Assembly (NCBI RefSeq): GCF_006443685.1
Contig: NZ_VFYP01000001.1
Coordinates: 1,426,001-1,490,000, forward strand
Direction of reading: 5' to 3'
Length of the DNA stretch: 64,000 nt
Origin: Rhizobium glycinendophyticum
GTDB lineage: Bacteria; Pseudomonadota; Alphaproteobacteria; Rhizobiales; Rhizobiaceae
The notes beneath the pieces are model-generated. The model was given only the letters and a program-made list of their open reading frames with translations. It did no database searches and had not been told where the DNA came from. This document shows, in pieces, positions 44,926-55,296 of the stretch (the first letter of the stretch is position 1; each line of letters begins with the position of its first letter). The translations under genes were made by a program, and so were the position numbers.

Positions 44926-47040
44926 ATGAACATCCAGAGCCCCATTCGAAACCGGTCGCTCGGTCATACGGCCTGTCCGCATGACTGTCCATCCACCTGC
45001 GCCCTCGACGTCGATTTGACCGAGGACGGCCGCATCGGCCGCGTGCGCGGGGCTGCCGACAACAGCTACACCGCCGGCGTCATCTGCGCCAAGGTCGCCC
45101 GTTACGCCGAGCGGCTCTACCATCCAGACCGCCTGATGAAGCCGGTGCGCCGGGCAGGGGCTAAGGGGGCAGGGCAGTGGCAGGACGTCACCTGGGAAGC
45201 CGCTCTCGACGAGATCGCCAACGCCTTCGTCAAGGCCGAGCAGCGCCATGGCTCGGAAGCCGTCTGGCCATACTTCTATGCCGGCACCATGGGTCTCGTG
45301 CAGCGCGATTCCATTGAGCGTCTGCGTCATGCGAAGAAATACTCCGGCTTCTTCGGCACGATCTGCACCAACATGGCCTGGACGGGCTATGTCATGGGCA
45401 CGGGCACACTGCGCGGCCCGGACCCTCGCGAAATGGCGGTCTCCGATTGCGTGGTCATCTGGGGCACCAATGCGGTCGCCACCCAGGTCAATGTGATGAC
45501 CCATGCGATCAAGGCGCGGAAAGACCGTGGCGCCAAGATCGTCGTCGTCGACATCTACGACAATCCCACGATGAAGCAGGCCGATATGGCCCTCATCCTG
45601 AAGCCCGGCACGGATGCAGCGCTCGCCTGCGCCGCCATGCATGTCGCCTTCCGCGACGGCTATGCCGACCGCGCCTATATGGCGAAATTCGCCGATGATC
45701 CGGCAGGACTGGAAACGCATCTCAAGGACAAGACGCCGGAATGGGCCTCCGCCATCACCGGCCTCTCGGTTGATGAGATCGAGGCCTTTGCCCGCCTCGT
45801 CGGCCAGACGCAGAAAACCTTCTTCCGCCTCGGCTACGGCTTCACCCGCAGCCGCAATGGCGCGGTCTCCATGCATGCGGCCCTATCGCTCGCCACCGTG
45901 CTCGGTTCCTGGCAATACGAGGGCGGTGGCGCCTTCCATTCGAACAGCGACATCTTCCGGCTCAACAAGGCGGAGCTGATGGGCACGGCCATGGTCGACC
46001 CCGAGATCCGCATGCTCGACCAGTCGCAGATCGGTCGTGTTCTGACAGGGGACGCTGAGGCGCTACGCCATCGCGGCCCGGTCGATGCGCTGATCATCCA
46101 GAACACCAACCCGGTGAATGTCGCGCCCGAACAGCGGCTGGTGAAGCAGGGCTTCCTGCGCGATGACCTCTTCGTTGCCGTGCACGAGCAGTTCATGACC
46201 GAGACGGCGGAACTCGCCGATATCGTGCTGCCCGCCACCATGTTCGTCGAGCATGACGACATCTATCGCGGCGGTGGCCAGAGCCATATCCTGCTCGGAC
46301 CGAAGCTCGTCGATGCGCCACCGCTGGTGCGCACCAATCTCTTCGTCATCGAGGAACTGGCAAAACGTCTCGGCGTGGCCGATCGCCCCGGTTTCGGCAA
46401 GACCGAGCGGGAGCACATCGAGCACATGCTCGCGGTCAGCGGCAAGCCGGACTTCGACACGCTGCTTGAAGACAAATGGCTCGACTGCCAGCCGGCCTTC
46501 GAGGACGCGCATTACCTGAACGGCTTTGCCCATCCCGACGGCAAGTTCCGCTTCAAGCCGGACTGGGAAAACACACCCGCACCGAACAAGCCGCCGGCAA
46601 GGCTAGGCTCGCTCGGGCCGGTGAAATCTCTGCCTGTCTATCCCGATCAGGTCGACCTGATCGAGGTGGCGGATGCCGAACATCCCTTCCGGCTTGCCAC
46701 GTCCCCGGCGCGCAACTTCCTGAATTCCACCTTCGCCGAAACGAAAACCTCGCGCGACAAGGAAGGTCGCCCGGAGGTCATGGTGAACCCCGTCGATGCT
46801 CTGAGCCTCGGTCTTGCCGATGGCGATATCGTGCGCCTCGGCAATGTCAGGGGAGAGCTGCGCATCCACGCCAAAATCTCCGATGCCGTGAAGCCGGGCG
46901 TGCTGGTGGCCGAGGGCCTGTGGCCGAACAAGGCACATTTGGACGGTGAAGGCATCAACGTCCTGACCGGTGGAGATCCGGCCGCCCCGCATGGCGGTGC
47001 CGCCTTCCACGACAACAAGGTCTGGATGAGAAAAGCATAA
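44926..47040 (+). CDS. Molybdopterin oxidoreductase, cytoplasmic
   Basis: A 704-residue enzyme of the DMSO-reductase/formate-dehydrogenase superfamily. It has an N-terminal [4Fe-4S] site (CPHDCPSTC, then ICAK), a bis-MGD catalytic body, and a C-terminal molybdopterin dinucleotide-binding domain (VMVNPVDALSLGLADGDIVRL). A cysteine in TICTNMAWTG sits where the metal ligand is expected. No Tat signal is present, so it is cytoplasmic. The substrate and electron partner are unknown. A Nudix gene begins 2 bp downstream. Confidence 0.85.
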   Translation: MNIQSPIRNRSLGHTACPHDCPSTCALDVDLTEDGRIGRVRGAADNSYTAGVICAKVARYAERLYHPDRLMKPVRRAGAKGAGQWQDVTWEAALDEIANAFVKAEQRHGSEAVWPYFYAGTMGLVQRDSIERLRHAKKYSGFFGTICTNMAWTGYVMGTGTLRGPDPREMAVSDCVVIWGTNAVATQVNVMTHAIKARKDRGAKIVVVDIYDNPTMKQADMALILKPGTDAALACAAMHVAFRDGYADRAYMAKFADDPAGLETHLKDKTPEWASAITGLSVDEIEAFARLVGQTQKTFFRLGYGFTRSRNGAVSMHAALSLATVLGSWQYEGGGAFHSNSDIFRLNKAELMGTAMVDPEIRMLDQSQIGRVLTGDAEALRHRGPVDALIIQNTNPVNVAPEQRLVKQGFLRDDLFVAVHEQFMTETAELADIVLPATMFVEHDDIYRGGGQSHILLGPKLVDAPPLVRTNLFVIEELAKRLGVADRPGFGKTEREHIEHMLAVSGKPDFDTLLEDKWLDCQPAFEDAHYLNGFAHPDGKFRFKPDWENTPAPNKPPARLGSLGPVKSLPVYPDQVDLIEVADAEHPFRLATSPARNFLNSTFAETKTSRDKEGRPEVMVNPVDALSLGLADGDIVRLGNVRGELRIHAKISDAVKPGVLVAEGLWPNKAHLDGEGINVLTGGDPAAPHGGAAFHDNKVWMRKA

Positions 47041-47042
47041 AT

Positions 47043-47627
47043 ATGAGCATTTTCGACAAAGCCCGGATTGCGATCCTGGAAGACAAGACGCTATGGAAGG
47101 GCTGGAGCCATCTGCGCGGCATCACCTTCGATTTCTTCCGCGAGGGTAGAGCGCCGCACAGGCTCTCCTGGGAGGTCTTCGACCGCCGTAATGCCTCGGC
47201 CATCCTTCTGCACAACGTCGAGCGTGATACTGTTACCCTGGTCCGGCAGATGCGGATTGCCGCGCATGTAAGTGGCGATCATGCCTTCCTGCTCGAAGTG
47301 CCTGCCGGTTTCATCGACGACAATGAAACGCCACTGCAGGCGGCGCTGCGCGAGGCTTTGGAAGAAACCGGGTACAGGATCTCGAAAGCCACCCCCGCCT
47401 TCGCCGCCTACATGTCGCCCGGCTCCGTCACCGAGAAGCTCCACGGCTTCTACGCCGCCGTCACCGACGAGGACCGCGTGTCTGACGGTGGCGGGCTGGA
47501 CGATGAGCATGAGGATATCGAGGTTCTCGAACTCCCCTTCGCCGAGGCCATGGAGATGGTCGAGGCCGGGGAAATCGTCGATGCAAAGACGATCATGCTT
47601 CTGCAATGGGCGGCGTTGAGGCGCTAA
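47043..47627 (+). CDS. Nudix hydrolase (ADP-ribose/NDP-sugar type)
   Basis: A 194-residue Nudix hydrolase with a perfect Nudix box (Gly89 to Tyr111, ending REALEETGY). The upstream VRQMRIAAHV and LLEVPAGF segments resemble the YffH/NudK and ADP-ribose pyrophosphatase group, which cleave nucleotide sugars. It starts 2 bp after the molybdopterin oxidoreductase and is surely cotranscribed. Its end overlaps the convergent purN gene by 4 bp. Confidence 0.88.
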   Translation: MSIFDKARIAILEDKTLWKGWSHLRGITFDFFREGRAPHRLSWEVFDRRNASAILLHNVERDTVTLVRQMRIAAHVSGDHAFLLEVPAGFIDDNETPLQAALREALEETGYRISKATPAFAAYMSPGSVTEKLHGFYAAVTDEDRVSDGGGLDDEHEDIEVLELPFAEAMEMVEAGEIVDAKTIMLLQWAALRR

Positions 47628-48280
47628 GCGCTAATCAGCTTGGCCGTCGCATCCGTTTCGGAGGATAACCGCTCGACGCTGCCGTCAGCGTGCACGGAAA
47701 CACCACCCGATGCCACCAACTTCAGCGCGGTCGCATAGGTCTGATGCTCGACCGTGAGAACCCGTGCAGCCAGCGTCTCTGCGGTATCATCGATCAGGAT
47801 CGGAACAACCGCCTGCGCAATAACAGGGCCTTCGTCCATGCCTTCGGTGACGAAGTGCACCGTGCAGCCGGCAACCTTCATGCCGGCATCAATGGCCCGC
47901 TGATGGGTGTGAAGTCCAGGGAAGAGCGGCAAAAGCGACGGGTGGATGTTGAGGATCTTGCCTTCATGCGGGCGAATGAAATCGCCCGAGAGCAGGCGCA
48001 TATAGCCGGCAAGGCAGATCAGGTCCGGGCCGATTTCGGCAAGGGCCGAGAGGATCGCCGCCTCGTGTTCGGGCTTGGAGCCGTAGGCCTTGCGCTCGAA
48101 AACCCGCGTCGGAATGCCGAGTACTTCCGCCTTTGCAAGCCCCCCGGCCTCCGGTTTGTCGGAGAAGACAGCGACGATGTCGGCCGGGAAGTCTGGCGCC
48201 TCGCAGGCTTTCGCCAGCGCCAGCATGTTCGACCCGCCGCCGGAGATGAAGGCGACGACGCGTTTGCGTGGTCCGCTCAT
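47624..48280 (-). CDS. purN: Phosphoribosylglycinamide formyltransferase
   Basis: PurN formylates glycinamide ribonucleotide using 10-formyltetrahydrofolate, step three of purine synthesis. The 218-residue protein has the SGGGSNM phosphate loop, the catalytic [19 protein letters not shown] segment (Asn-His pair) and MDEGPVIAQ with the catalytic Asp. Its start overlaps the purM stop by 4 bp, coupling two purine enzymes. Confidence 0.96.
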   Translation of the reverse strand: MSGPRKRVVAFISGGGSNMLALAKACEAPDFPADIVAVFSDKPEAGGLAKAEVLGIPTRVFERKAYGSKPEHEAAILSALAEIGPDLICLAGYMRLLSGDFIRPHEGKILNIHPSLLPLFPGLHTHQRAIDAGMKVAGCTVHFVTEGMDEGPVIAQAVVPILIDDTAETLAARVLTVEHQTYATALKLVASGGVSVHADGSVERLSSETDATAKLISA

Positions 48281-49350
48281 AGGGCGAGCGTACCCTTGTA
48301 GGTCACGCCATGCGCGCCCTCTTCGCGGGCGATCATGCGGCCGAGACGGGCGACGGTTTCACCCTCGGCTTCCAGAACCTTCGTGACGTCGTCCACCCTG
48401 TCGGCGGAAACGACGACGATCATGCCGATGCCGCAGTTGAAGGTGCGCAGCATTTCGTTCTGCTCGACGCCGCCGGTCTTGGCGAGCCAAGAGAAGACGG
48501 CCGGAACCTGGAAAGACGAAAGATCGATCTCGGCAGCGAGATGCTTCGGCAGCACGCGCGGGATGTTTTCCGGGAAGCCGCCGCCTGTGATATGGGCGAG
48601 CGCCTTGAGCGCCTTGGTGTCCTTGATCGCCTTCAGGAGCGGCTTCACATAGATGCGGGTTGGGGTCAGAAGTGCTGCGCCCAGCGACTTGCCCTCGGCG
48701 AAGGGCGCCGGCGCATCCCAGGCAAGGCCCGAGAGTTCGACGATCTTGCGCACCAGCGAGAAGCCGTTGGAATGCACGCCCGAGGAGGAGAGGCCGAGGA
48801 TCACGTCACCTGCGGCGATATCGCCGGCCGGAAGCAGTTCGCCGCGCTCGGCAGCGCCGACGGCAAAGCCGGCGAGATCGTAGTCGCCCTTGGAATACAT
48901 GCCGGGCATTTCGGCGGTCTCACCGCCGATCAGCGCACAGCCCGCCTCGAGGCAGCCTGCGGCAATGCCCTGCACGATCGCAGCACCCTGGTCGGGATCG
49001 AGCTTGCCGGTGGCGAAATAATCGAGGAAGAGCAGGGGCTCGGCGCCCTGGACGACGAGATCGTTGACGCACATGGCGACAAGATCGATGCCCACGGTGT
49101 CGTGGATATCGGCGTCGATGGCGATCTTCAGCTTGGTCCCAACGCCATCATTGGCGGCGACCAGGATCGGGTCCTTGAAGCCTGCTGCCTTGAGGTCGAA
49201 CAGCCCGCCGAAACCGCCGATCTCACCATCGGCGCCCGGACGGCGGGTCGACTTTACCGCCGGCTTGATCTTCTCGACCATCAGGTTGCCGGCATCAATG
49301 TCCACGCCCGCATCGCTATAGGTCAACCCGTTCTTGCCAGCCTGGCTCAT
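48277..49350 (-). CDS. purM: Phosphoribosylformylglycinamidine cyclo-ligase
   Basis: PurM closes the imidazole ring to make AIR in purine synthesis. The ATG at 49350 follows CGGAGGC and gives 357 residues, the usual length. [27 protein letters not shown] and [18 protein letters not shown] are typical. It lies divergent from the AI-2E transporter and directly upstream of purN; no PurR box or purine riboswitch was recognised upstream. Confidence 0.96.
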   Translation of the reverse strand: MSQAGKNGLTYSDAGVDIDAGNLMVEKIKPAVKSTRRPGADGEIGGFGGLFDLKAAGFKDPILVAANDGVGTKLKIAIDADIHDTVGIDLVAMCVNDLVVQGAEPLLFLDYFATGKLDPDQGAAIVQGIAAGCLEAGCALIGGETAEMPGMYSKGDYDLAGFAVGAAERGELLPAGDIAAGDVILGLSSSGVHSNGFSLVRKIVELSGLAWDAPAPFAEGKSLGAALLTPTRIYVKPLLKAIKDTKALKALAHITGGGFPENIPRVLPKHLAAEIDLSSFQVPAVFSWLAKTGGVEQNEMLRTFNCGIGMIVVVSADRVDDVTKVLEAEGETVARLGRMIAREEGAHGVTYKGTLAL

Positions 49351-49567
49351 GCCTGCCTCCGATCTGAAGAGAATTGGGCTGGCCATGGCATGAAGTGCCC
49401 CCGGATGCAAGCCGCGAGCCGGATAAGTGCACGATTTCCCGGCCCTCTCGGCGCCACGCGCTTGCGAGTTCTTGACCAGGGGTTCCGCGCTGACCTATCT
49501 CCTTGAGACGAATTGCTGCTATGCCACAGAGATGGGGCCGGCACGCCATCCGCAAGGAGTTGAGGAC

Positions 49568-50725
49568 ATGCATCGCAACATCAGCGCAATCGGCCTTCGC
49601 CGCCAAGCCTTCTTCTGGCTCGGCACGCTGGCCGTCTTCGTCGTCTTTCTGATGATGTTCTCGTCGATCCTCCTGCCGTTCATCGCCGGCATGGCGCTCG
49701 CCTATTTCCTGGATCCGGTCGCCGACCGTCTGGAGCGCATTGGTTTGAGCCGGCTGATGGCGACGGTGGTCATCCTCGTCTCCTTCGTCGTCGTCTTCAT
49801 CCTTTCGCTGATGATCATCATTCCGATCCTGGCCAGCCAGTTGAACGACTTCATCCAGCGCGTGCCCGAATATGTGTCGCAGCTGCAGAGCTTCATCGCG
49901 AGCTCGAATGCCGCCTGGCTGCCCGATTGGGTCGACGGGCAGATGGAAACGATCCGGCAGAATTTCTCCCGCTACCTGACAGAGGGCGTCGGCTTCATCG
50001 GAACCCTGATCGGCCAGATCTGGAACTCCGGCAAGGCGCTGGTCGACATCGCTTCGCTGCTGGTGGTGACCCCGGTCGTCGCCTTCTACCTGCTGCTCGA
50101 CTGGGATCGCATGATCGCCAAGGTCGACAGCTGGGTACCGCGCAGCCAGCTCGCCACGGTCCGGCAGCTGGCGCGTGAACTCGACAGCACGATCGCCGGA
50201 TTTGTCCGCGGCCAGGGATCGCTCTGCCTGATCCTCGGCATCTTCTATGCCGTCGGCCTGTCGTTGGCGGGTCTCAATTTCGGGCTTCTGATCGGCTTCT
50301 TCACCGGGCTCATCAGCTTCATCCCCTATGTCGGCTCGACGGTCGGCCTGCTGCTGGCGCTCGGCGTGGCCCTCGTGCAGTTCTGGCCTGATTTCATCTG
50401 GATCGGCGTCATCGCCGGCATCTTTTTCCTCGGCCAGTTCATCGAGGGCAATATCCTGCAGCCGAAGCTGGTCGGCAAAAGCGTCGGCCTTCACCCGGTT
50501 TGGCTGATGTTTGCCCTCTTTGCCTTCGGTGCCCTGTTCGGCTTCGTCGGCGTCCTGGTCGCAGTACCGGCGGCCGCAGCCGTCGGCGTGCTTGTCCGTT
50601 TCGCGCTGTCGCGGTATCTTGAAAGCGATCTCTATTATGGTTCGGCGATCGATCTTTCGCTCACCGCATCACCAACCGTTGGCGAAATCGGCGGCGAGAT
50701 CCAGCCTCAGGCCACAGAGAAGTGA
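49568..50725 (+). CDS. AI-2E family transporter (PerM-like)
   Basis: A 385-residue membrane protein of the AI-2 exporter/PerM family. It has about eight helices, a conserved soluble segment after the second helix pair (QLNDFIQRVPEYVSQLQSF), and the GLLIGFFTGLISFIPYVGSTVG and GNILQPKLVGKSVGLHPV motifs. The ATG at 49568 follows AAGGAGTTGAGG. Despite the name, most members have no proven AI-2 transport role. The stop codon is immediately followed by the hdaA start. Confidence 0.88.
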   Translation: MHRNISAIGLRRQAFFWLGTLAVFVVFLMMFSSILLPFIAGMALAYFLDPVADRLERIGLSRLMATVVILVSFVVVFILSLMIIIPILASQLNDFIQRVPEYVSQLQSFIASSNAAWLPDWVDGQMETIRQNFSRYLTEGVGFIGTLIGQIWNSGKALVDIASLLVVTPVVAFYLLLDWDRMIAKVDSWVPRSQLATVRQLARELDSTIAGFVRGQGSLCLILGIFYAVGLSLAGLNFGLLIGFFTGLISFIPYVGSTVGLLLALGVALVQFWPDFIWIGVIAGIFFLGQFIEGNILQPKLVGKSVGLHPVWLMFALFAFGALFGFVGVLVAVPAAAAVGVLVRFALSRYLESDLYYGSAIDLSLTASPTVGEIGGEIQPQATEK

Positions 50726-51439
50726 ATGACTGACGTCAAGAGGGCACCGGAGCGGCACGGGCCCGGCGAACAGCTGCCGCTCGTCTTCGATCATGGCTCC
50801 GCGACAGGTCGCGACGACCTTCTGGTGTCCGAGCGTCTCGCGGCGGCCGTGTCGCTGGTCGATGCCTGGCCCGCATGGCCCTCGCCAGTCGTAATCCTGC
50901 AGGGGCCGGAAGGCTCGGGCAAATCCCACCTCGCGCAGATTTTCCGTGATGTGAGCGGCGCGGCTGATATCGATGCCAGGGCAGGACAGGGCGCTTCCAG
51001 CCTCGCCGCTGCCGGACCGGTCGTCCTTGAAGATGCCGAGCGCAAGGGCTTCGACGAGGTCGAGCTTTTCCATGTCATCAATGCGGTGCGCCAGCACGGC
51101 ACCTCGCTGTTGATCACCTCGCGCAGTTTCCCGCCGTCCTGGAACGTCGCTCTGCCGGACCTCGCCTCGCGGCTGAAGGCGGCGACCGTGGTCGAGATCG
51201 GTGCGCCGGACGAGGATCTTCTGGGCCAGCTCATCATGAAGCTGTTTGCCGATCGCCAGCTTTACATTGATGACAAGATCGTTGGGTATATCGTGAAGCG
51301 GATGGAACGATCCTTCACCGCTGCCCAGCAGGTGGTCGACCGGTTGGACAAGGTGGCGCTCGCCCGCCGCACCCGGATCAGCCGCAGCCTTGCCGCAGAA
51401 GTGCTGGAGACCCTGGAACAGCCGCAGAGCGGGGACTAG
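50726..51439 (+). CDS. hdaA: DnaA inactivator HdaA
   Basis: HdaA promotes ATP hydrolysis by DnaA after replication starts, preventing re-initiation. The 237-residue protein has the beta-clamp-binding motif QLPLVF (residues 16-21) and a Walker A GPEGSGKS (60-67). A Walker B-like VVLEDAER and a C-terminal AAA+ lid (FTAAQQVVDRLDKVALA) follow. The ATG touches the upstream stop codon. Its position before ppk matches other Rhizobiales. Confidence 0.93.
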   Translation: MTDVKRAPERHGPGEQLPLVFDHGSATGRDDLLVSERLAAAVSLVDAWPAWPSPVVILQGPEGSGKSHLAQIFRDVSGAADIDARAGQGASSLAAAGPVVLEDAERKGFDEVELFHVINAVRQHGTSLLITSRSFPPSWNVALPDLASRLKAATVVEIGAPDEDLLGQLIMKLFADRQLYIDDKIVGYIVKRMERSFTAAQQVVDRLDKVALARRTRISRSLAAEVLETLEQPQSGD

Positions 51440-51500
51440 GCGTCACAGATCTGTCGTCATACTGTTATAGTGGCCCAAGGGGCAACAAAGGGACGAAGGC

Positions 51501-53693
51501 ATGGACAGCGCGGTAAACGACACGGTTGGCACAAATGGCGAGGACGCGGTCCAGACGGATGACATCCGCACCAGTCCCTTGCGCTTCATCAATCGGGAAT
51601 TCTCCTGGCTGCAGTTCAACCGCCGCGTCCTTGAGGAAACCCTGAACACCGCTCACCCGCTTCTCGAGCGGGTCCGCTTCCTCTCGATCTCTGCGGCCAA
51701 TCTCGACGAATTTTTTATGGTCCGCGTGGCCGGCCTCGAAGGTCAGGTGCGCCAGAGCATCGTGGTGCGCAGTCCCGACGGCAAGACGCCCGCCGAACAG
51801 CTCGATGATATCCTGAAGGAAATCGACAACCTTCAGATGGAACAGCAGGCTTCGCTTGCGGTCCTTCAGCAGTATCTCGCCAATGAGGAAATCCTCATTG
51901 TACGCCCGGCGGCCCTGTCCGAAGAGGACCGCCGCTGGCTGGAAAACACCTTCGAAGACTCGATCTTCCCGGTTCTGACGCCGCTGTCTATCGACCCGGC
52001 GCATCCCTTTCCCTTCATCCCCAATCTCGGCTTCTCCATGGGGCTGCAGCTCTGCTCCAGCCGCACCGGCGAACCGATGACGGCCCTGCTTCGCCTGCCG
52101 CCGACGCTCGACCGTTTCATCCGCTTGCAGGATATCGGGCAGACGATCCGCTTCATCACATTGGAGGACGTGGTCGGCCTGTTCATCAACCGGCTTTACC
52201 CGGGTTACGAGGTGAAGGGCTTCGGCACCTTCCGCATCATCCGCGATAGCGATATCGAAGTTGAGGAAGAGGCCGAGGATCTGGTCCGTTTCTTCGAGAC
52301 CGCACTGAAGCGCCGCCGCCGCGGCTCGGTCATTCGCATCGAAGTGGATTCTGAAATGCCGGTGGCCCTGCGCCAGTTCGTCGTGCACGAGCTGAACGTG
52401 CCCGACAACCGTGTGGCCGTGCTGCCCGGACTGCTCGCTCTCAACACGATTTCGGAAATCTGCAAGGCACCGCGCGACGACCTGCGCTTCGAGCCCTACA
52501 ATGCGCGCTTTCCGGAGCGCGTTCGCGAACATGCCGGTGACTGTCTGGCGGCAATCCGCGAAAAGGACATGATCGTCCACCACCCCTATGAAAGCTTTGA
52601 CGTCGTCGTGCAGTTCCTGCTGCAGGCGGCCCGCGATCCCGACGTGCTCGCGATCAAGCAGACGCTTTACCGCACCTCCAACGACAGCCCGATTGTGCGC
52701 GCCCTGATCGACGCGGCCGAAGCCGGCAAGTCGGTCACGGCGCTGGTGGAACTGAAGGCCCGTTTCGACGAAGAGGCGAACATCCGCTGGGCCCGCGATC
52801 TGGAGCGCGCCGGCGTCCAGGTCGTCTTCGGCTTCATCGAACTCAAGACCCACGCCAAGATGTCGATGGTCGTGCGCCGTGAAGACGGCAAGCTCAGAAC
52901 CTACTGCCATCTCGGCACCGGCAATTATCACCCGGTTACGGCGAAGATCTACACGGACCTGTCCTTCTTCACCTGCAACCCGAAGATCGCCCATGATATG
53001 GCGAATGTCTTCAACTTCATTACCGGTTACGGCGAGCCGGAAGAGGGCATGAAGCTCGCGGTTTCGCCCTATACGCTGCGCCCGCGCATACTGCGCCACA
53101 TCAACGAGGAGATCGAGCACGCCAAGGCCGGTCGCCCGGCGCAGATCTGGATGAAGATGAACTCGCTGGTCGATCCCGAGATTATCGACGCGTTGTATGA
53201 GGCTAGCAGCGCCGGCGTCGAAATCGACCTGGTCATCCGCGGCATCTGCTGCCTGCGGCCGCGAGTAGCCGGGCTTTCGGACAATATTAGGGTCAAGTCG
53301 ATCGTCGGTCGCTTCCTCGAACACAGCCGCATCTTCTGTTTCGGCAACGGCCACCGGCTGCCGTCCGACAAGGCGCTCGTCTATATCGGCTCGGCCGACA
53401 TGATGCCGCGCAACCTCGACCGCCGCGTCGAGACTCTGGTGCCGCTGATCAACCCGACGGTGCATGAGCAGGTTCTGTCACAGATCATGCTGGGCAACCT
53501 GATTGACAACCAGCAGAGCTACGAGATATTGGCCGACGGAACGTCACGCCGCATCGAGGTGCGACAGGGTGAGGAACCTTTCAACGCCCAGCACTATTTC
53601 ATGACCAATCCTAGCCTGTCGGGCCGGGGTGAAGCCTTGAAATCGAGTGCACCGAAACTGATCGCCGGCCTGATTTCCGGCAGGAAACGCTAA
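51501..53693 (+). CDS. ppk: Polyphosphate kinase 1
   Basis: Ppk reversibly makes inorganic polyphosphate from ATP. The 730-residue protein starts after GGGACGAAGGC and begins its N-domain with [18 protein letters not shown]. The autophosphorylated histidine is His451 in [14 protein letters not shown], and the second phospholipase D-like motif includes [10 protein letters not shown]. Full length indicates a working enzyme. ppx follows 12 bp downstream, so synthesis and breakdown are cotranscribed. Confidence 0.97.
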   Translation: MDSAVNDTVGTNGEDAVQTDDIRTSPLRFINREFSWLQFNRRVLEETLNTAHPLLERVRFLSISAANLDEFFMVRVAGLEGQVRQSIVVRSPDGKTPAEQLDDILKEIDNLQMEQQASLAVLQQYLANEEILIVRPAALSEEDRRWLENTFEDSIFPVLTPLSIDPAHPFPFIPNLGFSMGLQLCSSRTGEPMTALLRLPPTLDRFIRLQDIGQTIRFITLEDVVGLFINRLYPGYEVKGFGTFRIIRDSDIEVEEEAEDLVRFFETALKRRRRGSVIRIEVDSEMPVALRQFVVHELNVPDNRVAVLPGLLALNTISEICKAPRDDLRFEPYNARFPERVREHAGDCLAAIREKDMIVHHPYESFDVVVQFLLQAARDPDVLAIKQTLYRTSNDSPIVRALIDAAEAGKSVTALVELKARFDEEANIRWARDLERAGVQVVFGFIELKTHAKMSMVVRREDGKLRTYCHLGTGNYHPVTAKIYTDLSFFTCNPKIAHDMANVFNFITGYGEPEEGMKLAVSPYTLRPRILRHINEEIEHAKAGRPAQIWMKMNSLVDPEIIDALYEASSAGVEIDLVIRGICCLRPRVAGLSDNIRVKSIVGRFLEHSRIFCFGNGHRLPSDKALVYIGSADMMPRNLDRRVETLVPLINPTVHEQVLSQIMLGNLIDNQQSYEILADGTSRRIEVRQGEEPFNAQHYFMTNPSLSGRGEALKSSAPKLIAGLISGRKR

Positions 53694-53705
53694 CACTGGT
53701 ACCTC

Positions 53706-55226
53706 ATGACACGATCTGAAGCGCAGGGGCGTCTTCCCGGGATTGCCCCTGTCTCCGTTGTTGACATCGGCTCGAACTCGATCCGCCTGGTGATCTATGA
53801 GGGGCTGTCGCGCGCACCGACGGTCTTGTTCAACGAGAAGGTCCTTTGCGGACTGGGCAAGGGTGTCGCAACGAGCGGGCGCATGGACGAGGAGGGCGTC
53901 GAGCGTGCGCTGGCCGCGCTTCGGCGATTCCGTGCCTTGTCCCAGCAGGCTCAGGCGACGCGGATGTATGTCCTCGCCACGGCTGCCGCCCGCGAAGCCT
54001 CCAACGGCCCTGATTTCATTGCACGCGCCGAAGAGATCCTGGGGCAGGAAATCCTTGTTCTGACCGGCGAGGAAGAGGCGAAGTATTCCGCGCTCGGCAT
54101 CATCAGCGGCTTCCACGAGGCCGATGGCATTGCGGGCGATCTCGGAGGCGGCTCGCTTGAATTGATCGATATCAGCGGCAAGACCTTCGGCAAGGGCATC
54201 ACCCTTCCGCTTGGCGGCCTGCGGCTTTCGGAAGCCGTCGATGGTTCGCTGCCCAAGGCCCGCGCGCTGGCCAAGAAGCTGCTCCTCGGTGCCAAGTTTC
54301 TTTCGAAAGGCACGGGCCGGACCTTCTATGCGGTGGGTGGCACCTGGCGCAACATTGCCAAGCTGCACATGGAGATCCGCAAATATCCGCTGCACATGAT
54401 GCAGGGGTATGAGCTGCCCTATGACGAGATCGCCTTCTTCCTCGACGAGATCATTTCCGGCGCCAATGCCCGAGATCCTGCCTGGTCGTCCATCTCCAAG
54501 AACCGCCGCAACCTGATTCCCTTCGGTGCGATTGCGCTGCGCGAGGTGATCGAGGTCATGCAGCCGCGCACGGTCTGCTTCTCCGCCCAGGGTGTGCGCG
54601 AAGGTTATCTCTATTCGCTGCTGCTGGAAGAGGAGCAGGCGCTCGATCCCCTCATCGAAGCGGCCGATGAACTGGCAATCCTGCGCGCCCGCTCGCCGGA
54701 ACATGCCCGCGAACTCGCCGACTGGACCGGTCGGATGATGCCTTTCTTCGACATCGAGGAAACCGAAGAGGAAAGCCGCTATCGCCAGGCCGCCTGCCTG
54801 CTCGCCGACATCAGCTGGCGCGCTCATCCTGACTATCGCGGCCTGCAGGCGCTGAACGTGATCGCCCACTCGTCCTTCGTCGGCATCACGCATCCCGGCC
54901 GCGCCTTCATCGCGCTCACCAATTACTACCGCTTTGAAGGTCTGCACGACGACGGCCAGACCGGCCCGCTGGCGGCGATCGCCACGGAACGCCTGCTCGA
55001 CCGGGCAAAGCTGGTGGGTGGGATGCTGCGCGTCGTCTATCTCTTCTCTGCCTCGATGCCGGGCGTGGTGCACAACTTGACCTTCCGACGCTCGAGCAAT
55101 CCCGAACTCGACCTCGAATTTGTCGTGCCCAAGGCCTATGAGGTCTTCGCCGGCGAACGGCTGGACGGTCGTCTGACGCAGTTGTCGAAGCTTACGGGCA
55201 AGCGGCTCGCATTCGTGTACGAATAA
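53706..55226 (+). CDS. ppx: Exopolyphosphatase (Ppx/GppA family)
   Basis: Ppx removes terminal phosphates from polyphosphate; relatives also hydrolyse pppGpp. The 506-residue protein has the actin-like ATPase-fold motifs VVDIGSNSIRLVIYEG, LVLTGEEEAKYSALG and DLGGGSLEL, and a C-terminal HD-like domain typical of the longer family members. It is 12 bp after ppk. A hairpin with little T tract follows. Confidence 0.93.
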   Translation: MTRSEAQGRLPGIAPVSVVDIGSNSIRLVIYEGLSRAPTVLFNEKVLCGLGKGVATSGRMDEEGVERALAALRRFRALSQQAQATRMYVLATAAAREASNGPDFIARAEEILGQEILVLTGEEEAKYSALGIISGFHEADGIAGDLGGGSLELIDISGKTFGKGITLPLGGLRLSEAVDGSLPKARALAKKLLLGAKFLSKGTGRTFYAVGGTWRNIAKLHMEIRKYPLHMMQGYELPYDEIAFFLDEIISGANARDPAWSSISKNRRNLIPFGAIALREVIEVMQPRTVCFSAQGVREGYLYSLLLEEEQALDPLIEAADELAILRARSPEHARELADWTGRMMPFFDIEETEEESRYRQAACLLADISWRAHPDYRGLQALNVIAHSSFVGITHPGRAFIALTNYYRFEGLHDDGQTGPLAAIATERLLDRAKLVGGMLRVVYLFSASMPGVVHNLTFRRSSNPELDLEFVVPKAYEVFAGERLDGRLTQLSKLTGKRLAFVYE

Positions 55227-55253
55227 GCCCAAGCCGCAAATCCTGATCAGATT

Positions 55254-55277
55254 GAGAGCGGGCCGGGCCCCGCTCTC
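55254..55277. terminator. Hairpin between convergent ppx and phytase-like gene
   Basis: A perfect 9-bp stem (GAGAGCGGG at 55254-55262, CCCGCTCTC at 55269-55277) with a 6-base loop lies between the two convergent stop codons. The flanking T runs are short, so strength is uncertain. Confidence 0.5.
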
Positions 55278-55296
55278 GTCGTTTAAAGTGCGTTTT

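Noticed and set aside
44851-45876. Upstream extension of the rlmJ frame under the molybdopterin oxidoreductase
   Set aside because: The family start MNYRHIYHAG is at 44850, and the extension is only an open antisense frame.
51465-53465. Minus-strand open frame of 666 residues opposite ppk
   Set aside because: It is antisense to an intact polyphosphate kinase and shows no domain; it is a codon-bias artefact.
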